From positions 13,395,784 to 13,459,783 of the forward strand of contig NC_133494.1 in NCBI RefSeq assembly GCF_025370935.1: a stretch of 64,000 nt of DNA, given 5' to 3'. A program made the position numbers and the translations under genes. The stretch's first letter is position 1. Every line of letters starts with the position of its first letter. This document shows, piece by piece, positions 55,561 through 64,000 of the stretch. Source of the stretch: Choristoneura fumiferana (lineage: Eukaryota > Arthropoda > Insecta > Lepidoptera > Tortricidae). Below the pieces are notes generated by a model, which was given only the letters and a program-made list of their open reading frames with translations, did not search any database and was not told where the DNA came from.

Positions 55561-55917
55561 TCGACTTTACTTGAACAAAAAAACGTCGAAGCTATGAGTA
55601 CATGTATGTCTAGTTCCAGCTATAGGTATGCTCGCCGCTCCACCGGTCGTATTGTCACGGTCCGGTTGTAAGGAGTGTCGAAATAATGCAAGCGCGTTGT
55701 GTAGAGCTAGTACTTGAAGTTTGCTCGAGGCTATTAAAAATATATTGAAATTGACCCACCGTAGTACGTTCTCATAGTAAGCGTCATAATGATTTAATTT
55801 TTCGGGTAATGCCATGTCACTTCATTTCTGTGAAAAGGTTCTATTGGGTCTCGATTCAGTTGGTTTGGTTCTGTAGTACATTTCTCTTGATTTACGCAAG
55901 TCATTTCTCTCCTAACC

Positions 55918-56163
55918 TGAGGCCGTATATGCCTCACGTTTCTGACCCTCGCGATCTCGACCAAATGACAGTTTTTACATGCAAAATCTGTCATTTGATT
56001 GCGATCGCAAGCGTCAGAAACGTTAGGCAATACTGCCTCTGAGGGTCTATTGCGAAACGTTTCTGACCCTCGCGATCTCGACCAAATGACAGTTTTCGCA
56101 TACAAAAACTGTCATTTGATTGTGATTGTGAGTGTAAGAAACGTTAGACAATACGGCCTCTGG
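55918..56163. mobile_element. Tandem pair of hairpin MITEs (TTTCTGACCCTCGCGATCTC)
   Basis: Two head-to-tail units, each with ACGTTTCTGACCCTCGCGAT and CTCGACCAAATGACAGTTTT on the left and inverted partners (AAAACTGTCATTTGATTG, AGAAACGTTAG) on the right. The outer GAGGCCGTAT and ATACGGCCTC also pair. The units start at about 55935 and 56055. Confidence 0.85.
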
Positions 56164-58826
56164 TTGTAATTAAAATCTGTTGTTGGTTAAAGTGACACGG
56201 TACAATTCATATTTCATCTAGCAACGCCAGTCGAGCTTGACAGAAGACAACAAATATTTTTTTAACCTATAATAAAGTAAGTAAGTAGGTTTTGTTTTTG
56301 TTTGCCGAAAATATGTAATAAAATAAAATGATAAAGTTAGAATGATAGCTGTCATTGTGTCGGTGGTATTAGTTTTAATAAATTGTGTGGTAACGTTAAC
56401 CTTAGGTACTCGAAATCTTAACTAACATTATAAATGAAAAAGTAAGTTTGTTTATTTGTTCCGCGCCCGATAAATATACAGATGGTTTACATTGTAACCT
56501 GGATAAATAAACACATAGGATAGATTTTATTCCGGAAAATTGCTAACCTAGTTTCCGTTGAACAGCGATATACGAATTTTTAGAAGGTAAAGTTGCAAGT
56601 AACCTCTAGTTATTATTAAAACTTTAAAACATGTATTTTAGGGTGATCAGACCATGCATTAAAACATGAGATTAAAACTAAATCTTTCCAGTACGGTCAC
56701 CATAAAGAGGATCGTTACATTTTTAACGGTTGTATGTACCTAATATACATGTTTTATAATAAAACTTGCCTTTATCTTGGCTTTGCTGACGCGAACCATT
56801 GTCTGGTAGTTGAATTGAAATCACGGTATTTTACAAAGTTTCCATAGGAAATCCTTTCAAGAAAATCCTTCCGTGCAAAGATTTTAGCGTTTTTAGATGT
56901 AGCAGAGTAGAGGTTTCGAGATTTTACATTCGTAAATCCTGATGCCGTGGGAATATCGGAACAAAATATAGCCTATGTTATTTCCAAGAACGCAGGGCCT
57001 TAGATAGCTGCATTTTATCTAAATCTATTCAGCCGTTTTAACGCTAAAGCGTAACAGGCACAAACGCTCGCAAACTTTCGCATGTAAGATATTAGTACGA
57101 CGTTAAATGTTGTCAACTGTCAATTCTTTTACAAAATTAACGACACCAAGAATGAGGGAATTAAGCATTAAACAAATCATTATAAATATTTGTGGGTGCT
57201 ATAGTGTCACGGATGGTAAATATTTATGTAATTAGGTGGTTCCTGAGTCATGAATTCCAAAAGAGTCAAGTTTCGGTAACAGTATGTACAGCTACGCTAA
57301 AAAACAGATGGGACCACCGGTTTCCAACAACTGAAAAACCTTAAAATTAATTACCGTGGTAAAAATATAAACCTAGTGACTATACACATATTTAATATAG
57401 GTGAAAACTCAAGGAAGGGAACTCCTTAGTTTGGATGACGAACGGGAAATTGTGGGGATGCACGGAAGGAAGAAAAAAACAATGCCAAGAATTACAATGG
57501 CACAAAGAGAATGAGGATTCTAAAATATCTACTGGCAAAAATATGTGTGGCTGTTACTTGTTAACTTAACCTTTTTTTGTGTAGAATATACATGTAAGTA
57601 GTCAGATCTCTTCCATAATTTTTCACCTATATTAAAGATAAAACATATTATAACTATCTAAATATCAAATATGATATCTCGACTTACATAGCTAAGTAGT
57701 ATCACAACAATTTCATATAATTTGCTTTAAAAATAAGTGTTTTAACGACAAGTAAATTAGTAGACAATATACAGCAAAACGCCACACAATGAAAATGATG
57801 AAAAAATCAAAAGTGACATTTGTGAGACACAGGATTTGTTTCTTAAAATATGTCATTTAAGATATACATAAATCTTAACAAGTACGAAAGTTATTCTGAA
57901 ATAACTTAAACCCAACTCGTAAAAAAAGTGAGTTAGTAATAATAATTTTCGGTGCGTTACTTTGTGTTGTCTTAAGCATTATTTGAGGTTTTAAATTACA
58001 AAGTAGTACACTTATATGTCAATTTAATAGACTTGGCACGAAAGTAATGTCACTTCTCACTGTGTTAGTGCCGTTCTCATACAGGAACCTCTAATTGTTA
58101 TAACACGATTATCACCAATTGAATCAATCTGTATTTAATAATTTTGTGTTCCACACAGACATTATCATTCACTCATTCCATTAATCCGTGCCAGCTCTTG
58201 TAAATCGATCTGTAGCAATATTTTTTGAGTAAATATAGCGCACTACGCCTCAATAAATAAGAAAAAATAAAGACCTATATAATGTATACGTAAAAGCAAT
58301 GCTGGGAATGAGGATATTTCAATGTCAGTCAGTGCTCTCAGACAACCTCCTTGGATTAAGACTAATTGGTCAAAGGACCGACCAATTGAGATGGAACGGG
58401 AATTAAAAAAAACTTTGGCATAGTACGGTCATGCGACACAAAGTAAAATAAACGTACAAAAGTACAAGACGGAACTGCGCATTGTCGCACAACGGAATTT
58501 CTAATAAGAAAAAAAAGTAATCAGATTAATGTTGCGATTTGAAAGAATATAAAATTAATTAATTTGATTGGGTGCTGTAGTAATAAATAAGTCTTAGCGA
58601 CATTTACATAGATCGTTTCGCTATTGTTAAATTTCCGTTGTCTGACAATGCCTTTAATTATTGTACGCGACAAAAGAACACCAGCAAACTCATACGTTTT
58701 CGTAATGAGCTTAACGCAACATTGATTGGCTTACAAATAAAAATACCTTAATTCTATACGATTAATAAATGGCAATGGCACCTTGTTCAATAAAAAAATA
58801 TCAAAGGAACTTTTAGGCACAATAGG
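56164..58826. other. Spacer up to Tor copy B, no gene seen
   Basis: AT-rich. About 56420-57090 has the outline of an old transposon (ACATTATAAATGAAAAAGT at the left, AGCCGTTTTAACGCT and CGCATGTAAGATATTAGTAC at the right). The part next to 58827 should contain the 3' UTR of Tor copy B. Confidence 0.45.
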
Positions 58827-61800
58827 TTACCAGAACGGACACCAGCCGACGTAGCACTGGCATAGATTTTCATTGCTGGTAGCTTGTTGGATCAGCAGCT
58901 CCACTTGTTTTTGCACGGTGACGATCTCATCTATATGGGGAAAGTCACGCCCTGTAAGCTTGTCGCGGACGCGATTGACGATGCCGAGCGCCCGCATGTT
59001 GAGATTAGTCTCTGCCGGCTCTATGTTTTCATAGGGGCCTATGTGTGGGGCTACGGGGCGGGTGCGGCTCGGGAGGGGCGACCCCGAGTCAGTGGCGACA
59101 TCCGGGTCTGCGCGGGAGCGGCGCCCCGCGTCGATGAGCCGCCAGTTGAGAAGGGGGTCGTATACGAACGCTTCGAGTACCGCCATCACGCTGTCCTTGT
59201 GTCGATGGAGTACCTCCATTACGGACTCGCACGTGCGCCGGTATGTGCCCTCGATGCCCGTTACCTGTGGCCAATAGTATGGCACGTTGTTATAACGTAG
59301 TATTTAATTGGTTTTGCAACTTTTATACTTGACAATACCCACCAATGCAGAACTTGCTGATTGAATAACGGTTTTTTACCAGCGAAATGTCGTTAGATGG
59401 CGTTAGTATCGTTAGGTCCGTTTGGCGTACAGTTAGCAGCAGAAGTAGGTGCGCAGTTGTGATGCCCAAAATGACCTAAACACTTTCTTATTACCTTAGC
59501 AGTAGAGTCGTGTGTAGATCATTTTTAACAACCGTAACCGCTCATCCACTTCTGCTGCTGACTGTACCAGTGTTGCTTGCGAATGTCTGTGTCAAACGGA
59601 CCTCACGATGCTAGGCTAGTTGCCTGACAGCTTTCACTGTCAGTTTACTGCATAATTATTGCATCACTCACCTCCATAGCATTGATGAGCATCCGTGTCA
59701 ACCTGAACGGAATCTTCTCCGGGAACTTGTCCCTAGTGACGGCCACTTCGAAGCAGTCGCCGAAGTCTATATGCAGGAACTTGCCCGTCACTCTGTCCAA
59801 CATAATGTTAGAAGGGTGCCTGTCTCCGAGCCCCAGGATGTAGCCGACCATGCTCATGACGGCCAGAGAGCGGGTGTAGTTGGTGCGCCGCTCGAACCAC
59901 ACCTCAGAGGAGGGACTCTTCAGCCAGAGCAGTTTGGCGAGGTCGTCGCCCGCTGTATGCTCGAGAGCGTGCTCGAATACTTCCACCTAGAGTTAGGGAG
60001 GATTTTTTTTTAATTTCGCTTCGTATGAACTACACTAATGCTTCTCCGTTAAAACACAAAATTATGTGTCGAACAAACGTAGCTGTGGTGCACGGTTTTA
60101 GCAGACAAGCAAGGTAAATCATTGCAGTACGCTGATATGGACCTCCGCAAAGTAACGTCTGAATCAATTAATTCACTTCGTATTTTTGTTTGTGCACAAA
60201 CTGTCACTTCACCACAGTTTCAAAACAAGTAATAAGGACTTGTATTAGAGGTCTTGTAACCAAGATAAAAAAATGACACTACCACTATCAAAGTGGTATA
60301 TTATGTCAGATTGTGGGTCCAAATCGAATTTGTAGCGTAATCCACGTGTAAATTGTGTTGGAATTCTAATTTGCATAAAATAAAGTAAAACTTGGACCGT
60401 CTACGTCACAGATATTATCAAAGTCAAATGGAGGTTATTCATTACTTTTTATATCTTAAATTCATTAAATAACTGTGGGAAATTATTTAAAAAGCTTTTA
60501 TCTCAAAATAGTTTCGATTTACTACATTGTAACGAAATAGACATCCTCAATTGCCATTCAATCTGTAGTAGATTTGTATTTAACTGGTCTAGCCAGTGTC
60601 CGTATTGTCTAACACTCTAATGTTCGCAATTGCAATAACCATCTCTTTCTACCTTCGTCCTAAACCACATGACAGAAAGAAGCGGTGAAAACGATTACGA
60701 TTCCAATTGCGTCAGACAATATAGTCTGTTAAGTGACGTCTAAATTACCTTCTGCATCAACATCAGCTTTTCCAAGTCCGACGCCATCCGCTGCATGATC
60801 CTGTGCTCAATATTGAGCAGGCACTTCCTCTTCTCTCTATAGTCCCTGATACAAATAATCTTTATTCAACACAATAAGAATATAGACACCAAAATATAAA
60901 GAAAGGAGATCTTGAGTCCATCATTCTGGTTAGAATGACGACAGAATTAGCGTGCAACCATAGTAAAAGAGAACAAGTACGTTCACTACGGACAAAAGTA
61001 CATCGCGCGGCTTAACGTGGCCACACCCGCCGCACGCACTGTGTAGCGCTGGATGGCCAGGTCTCTTATAGCAGCTCTGGCAAGGTACGAACCTGATGAG
61101 GGAGTGCAGCGTGTCACAGTGCGGCACCCAGCCGATCAGACCGCTGTTGGTGACAGCGGGATCACTGCGTAGCGCTGGATGGCCAGGTCTCTTATAGCAG
61201 CTCTGGCAAGGTACGAACCTGATGAGGGAGTGCAGCGTGTCACAGTGCGGCACCCAGCCGATCAGACCGCTGTTGGTGACAGCGGGATCACTGCGTAGCG
61301 CTGGATGGCCAGGTCTCTTATAGCAGCTCTGGCAAGGTACGAACCTGATGAGGGAGTGCAGCGTGTCACAGTGCGGCACCCAGCCGATCAGACCGCTGTT
61401 GGTGACAGCGGGATCACTGCGTAGCGCTGGATGGCCAGGTCTCTTATAGCAGCTCTGGCAAGGTACGAACCTGATGAGGGAGTGCAGCGTGTCACAGTGC
61501 GGCACCCCGATCAGACCGCTGTTGGTGACAGCGGGATCACTGCGTAGCGCTGGATGGCCAGGTCTCTTATAGCAGCTCTGGCAAGGTACGAACCTGATGA
61601 GGGAGTGCAGCGTGTCACAGTGCGGCACCCAGCCGATCAGACCGCTGTTGGTGACAGCGGGATCACTGCGTAGCGCTGGATGGCCAGGTCTCTTATAGCA
61701 GCTCTGGCAAGGTACGAACCTGATGAGGGAGTGCAGCGTGTCACAGTGCGGCACCCAGCCGATCAGACCGCTGTTGGTGACAGCGGGATCACTGCGTAGC

Positions 61801-63940
61801 GCTGGATGGCCAGGTCTCTTATAGCAGCTCTGGCAAGGTACGAACCTGATGAGGGAGTGCAGCGTGTCACAGTGCGGCACCCAGCCGATCAGACCGCTGT
61901 TGGTGACAGCGGGATCACTGCGTAGCGCTGGATTGCCAGGTCTCTTATAGCAGCTCTGGCAAGATACGAACCTGATGAGGGAGTGCAGCGTGTCACAGTG
62001 CGGCACCCACCCGATCAGACCGCTGTTGGTGACAGCGGAATCACTGCGTAGCGCTGGATTGCCAGGTCTCTTATAGCAGCTCTGGCAAGGTACGAACCTG
62101 ATGAGGGAGTGCAGCGTGTCACAGTGCGGCACCCAGCCGATAAGACCGCTGTTGGTGACAGCGGGACCACTGCGTAGCGCTGGATGGCCAGGTCTCTTAT
62201 AGCAGCTCTGGCAAGGTACGAACCTGATGAGGGAGTGCAGCGTGTCACAGTGCGGCACCCAGCCGATCAGACCGCTGTTGGTGGACAGCGGTATGACAGC
62301 ATAGCGCTGGATAGCCAGGTCTCTTCGGAACGTGTCTGGGTCCGCCTGAAGGTTTACATTGTATTAGTTTACATGTATCAAAGATATAGTTTGAATGAAC
62401 ATTTTCAACTAATATTTCTCTACATTAAAAAAAAGACTATCTGGAATAAAATAAAATATAGTTGCAAATTAAACCTTCGGTACCTGGATTGTGACTTCGG
62501 TTTGTTTTATTACTCAAATTTGGGTTTGGGCGAAAAAGTTGTCGTTTCCAATAATCGGACTCACTTGAAATTTGGTAAAACAAAGTTTTTAATAATCACA
62601 TGAGTGTTGCGAACTTTCAACAGTCGCTAAGTATCAGAAGCAATATTAAATTTTTCTAATACATACAAAAAAACTTTCAGCCTTTATACTAACTATAGTG
62701 AAGGTCTGGCACTCTTACCTGTAACAGGGTGTTGACAAGCCCGAACAGTTGCATGACCCGTTCGTCCTGCCGCAAATCCTCGTGTCCCTTCAGTAGAAAC
62801 ATGTAGTCTTTGCCGTTAGAACCGCGCACGCACAGCCGCCGCGGCCGCTGCTTCGATGTTATCACCTGGGAACGACGTCATTTGCTCCGTTATACTGTAC
62901 CGTGATAAATTACTATGTATACTGGGTATATACCAAGATTACCATCAGTCATATGACTAAGGTCCACTCCTGCCAGCTCGTGCTGAGCCAGTGGTAGAAA
63001 ATTAAACACTTTTTAAATACTTTTCGTTTTTTTTTTAAATTTATTTTCATGGTTTTTTGGAGTCGGTTAAATTGGTCTTTATTCATTCTTCTAGGAAACT
63101 ATGCTTTCAGTTGCCCGATTTATGGCACCAGGGCACCGAGTGTTTGACAATTAATATGGAACTGAAACTCCCGATGACTGACACATACAGATGTATTTTG
63201 CTTAGTATGGGATTTGATCAATTGGTGTCAATTGTCCCACGTACGCGGGCTCACGTACTGTTGCAGTGACGTCACTGCGCAGTAGACGCGGACTGACCTG
63301 CAGGCTGCTCTGTATGAGCGCGATGCGTATGAGCGGCTGGTCGGGCACGTAGGAGCCCGGCACTGCCAGCTGCAGGTCGCGGCAGTTCAGCAGCCGCGGG
63401 CTCACGTATTGCAGCTCTAGTGAAGTCAACTGCGGCAGCTGCCGGCTGATGCGACGGAATACGTGGTAGTAGAGGTCCCATGCTTGGTTCAGGTCGCGAG
63501 TTGAACGGGTTTCCTTAAAAAAAAAGTTAACACAATGAACTCCACCTACAGCAAATCATCGATTGGGGAGGGGGGTAAAAGCGACTATGGTGTACTGCGA
63601 CTTTTTTTTACCCGGTTATACAGTCCAGCTGTATAGTGATAGAAGCCTTAAGCCTTTAATATCATTAGACATCGATATAAACAACCACTAAGCAGAAAAA
63701 ATCACCTCGTTAAAAAAATCGCAATTACCCCATCGTCGGTTTTGACCCATAAACCTTATAAAAAAATTAACCCAATAAACCTTTGATCTAACGTCAACAA
63801 CGTGTGGCGATAAACTTACATTGTACCGATTGCACCAGCCCTGCGCCTCGTTGAGATCGCGGCCATACGCCTGGCTGAAGGATACCTCTTTCATGGTCTG
63901 CGGGCCGCGCTCCAGCATAGCGTGCAGAGGCTCCAACGTC
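58827..63940 (-). CDS. Tor: Target of rapamycin (TOR) kinase, copy B: FRB, kinase and FATC exons (5' part outside window)
   Basis: Seven exons on the minus strand: 63940-63820, 63513-63298, 62865-62719, 62345-62224, 60845-60749, 59986-59672, 59264-58827. All borders are GT/AG and the frame closes, giving the last 484 residues. The first exon lies in the FRB domain (TLEPLHAMLERG, MKEVSFSQAYGRDLNEAQGW). The kinase domain has FLLKGHEDLRQDERVMQLFG, PLSTNSGLIGWVPHCDTLHS, catalytic GDRHPSN and HIDFGD. The end is CQCYVGWCPFW (FATC). All catalytic residues are present. The sequence is closer to typical animal TOR than copy A. Intron positions differ from copy A: here introns follow LVNTLLQ and split LIR, whereas copy A has one intron after SGLIG. 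The 1.4 kb intron 62223-60846 contains a 126-bp tandem array made from its upstream exon. Convergent with copy A. Confidence 0.95.
59430..59564. mobile_element. TA-flanked MITE with CAGT(T/C)AGCAGCAGAAGT ends
   Basis: Left end CAGTTAGCAGCAGAAGTAGG, right end CCACTTCTGCTGCTGACTG, TA on both sides (59428-59429, 59565-59566). In the last intron of Tor copy B. Non-coding. Confidence 0.88.
59987..60748. other. Tor copy B intron between the LMLMQK and VEVFEH exons
   Basis: AT-rich intron sequence. No element end, exon or RNA gene recognised. Confidence 0.5.
61037..62223 (-). repeat. 126-bp tandem array derived from a Tor kinase exon and its donor region
   Basis: The word AGCGCTGGAT recurs at 61045, 61171, 61297, 61423, 61546, 61672, 61798, 61924, 62050 and 62176, and once more (62303) in the parent exon. 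The period is 126 except for one 123-bp unit. Read on the minus strand, each unit holds the exon part from GACCTGGC to CTCATCAG (DLAIQRYA..., GLIGWVPHCDTLHSLIR), the donor GTTCG and about 25 more intron bases, then restarts. The joint falls in AGAGACCTGG, also present in the parent (GAAGAGACCTGG), so microhomology may explain it. All units have TCACC where the parent has TCCACC. Otherwise they are almost identical, with substitutions mainly in the units near 61924-62176. A 442-codon ORF over the array (62258-60930) is a product of the repeat. Confidence 0.97.
62346..62718. other. Tor copy B intron before the QADPDTF exon
   Basis: AT-rich intron without recognisable elements. Confidence 0.5.
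62866..63297. other. Tor copy B intron with a partial exon echo
   Basis: Near its 5' end (63244-63283 in plus coordinates) the intron carries GCGGGCTCACGTACTG and the 16-bp perfect palindrome GCAGTGACGTCACTGC (63263-63278). The neighbouring exon has GCGGGCTCACGTATTG and GTGAAGTCAACTGCGGCAG at 63395-63439 in the same order. The rest includes a short TTGATCAATTGGTGTCAATTG repeat fragment. Confidence 0.5.
63514..63819. other. Tor copy B intron inside the FRB region
   Basis: AT-rich, no element recognised. Corresponds to the position of Tor copy A intron 7, one of the intron sites shared by both copies. Confidence 0.5.
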
Positions 63941-64000
63941 CTGAATATATGGTTGTCATATCAATATAGAAGTCCTGACAAAATAGCTGGACTTTCATTG

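Noticed and set aside
61037..62223. CRISPR array, because of regular near-identical repeats
   Set aside because: Repeats are contiguous with no unique spacers, and this is an animal nuclear gene.
61037..62223. Alternative tandem exons that could each be spliced in
   Set aside because: The only acceptor-like site between units (TTGCCAG) would leave introns of a dozen or so bases, too short to splice; only a single decoy exon at most is conceivable.
60930..62258. 442-codon minus-strand ORF with 42-residue repeats, as a possible repeat protein gene
   Set aside because: It is exactly the 126-bp array read in the frame of the parent TOR exon; no independent start, promoter or non-TOR sequence. 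Kept as a retained-intron possibility only.
58827..63940. TOR copy B as a pseudogene
   Set aside because: All exon borders, frame and catalytic motifs are intact and closer to the family norm than copy A; only the intronic array is abnormal. The 5' part is outside the window, so this remains provisional.

Overview
The window is a piece of an insect nuclear genome, most probably from a moth or butterfly (Lepidoptera). The genes are animal housekeeping genes split by AT-rich introns. The spacers and introns are packed with repeats typical of Lepidoptera: a tRNA-derived SINE with a GATG-type tail, short repeats ending in TTTTGCCCGCGGCTTCG, an RTE-type LINE fragment, and many small palindromic MITEs. 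A second Tor gene next to the first also fits, because two Tor genes are known in the silkworm.

Layout. A UBIAD1-type prenyltransferase (+, 483-1484, one exon) is followed by about 4 kb of repeat-rich spacer. Next comes Ube4b/Ufd2 (-, 25900 to 5556, 19 exons, 1213 residues). Ube4b and Tor are head to head, about 3.3 kb apart. Tor copy A (+, 29197-43933, 12 exons, 2420 residues) is complete. The 14.9 kb spacer after it is a graveyard of nested transposons and also holds a cytidine deaminase gene (-, 51112-50633). The 3' end of Tor copy B (-, 63940 to 58827, seven exons) enters from the right; its N-terminal part lies beyond the window. All exon maps were built by hand from reading frame, GT/AG borders and family homology. 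The phases close exactly in every gene.

The most unusual feature is inside Tor copy B. A 126-bp segment made of most of one kinase-domain exon plus the first bases of the next intron is repeated ten further times in tandem (about 61037-62224). The unit length is a multiple of three and every repeat lacks one base present in the parent exon. Read through from the real exon, the array stays open in the Tor frame for about 430 codons.

Other points of interest are the different intron positions in the two Tor kinase domains, a group of TA-flanked palindromic elements with CAGT ends, two clear cases of element-in-element insertion, a MITE 13 bp behind a Tor splice donor, and a few short coding-like stretches not assigned to any gene. 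TOR (growth kinase), UBE4B (ubiquitin chain elongation), UBIAD1 (prenylated quinones) and CDA (pyrimidine salvage) do not form a known pathway. Their neighbourhood looks incidental apart from the Tor pair, which are paralogues.
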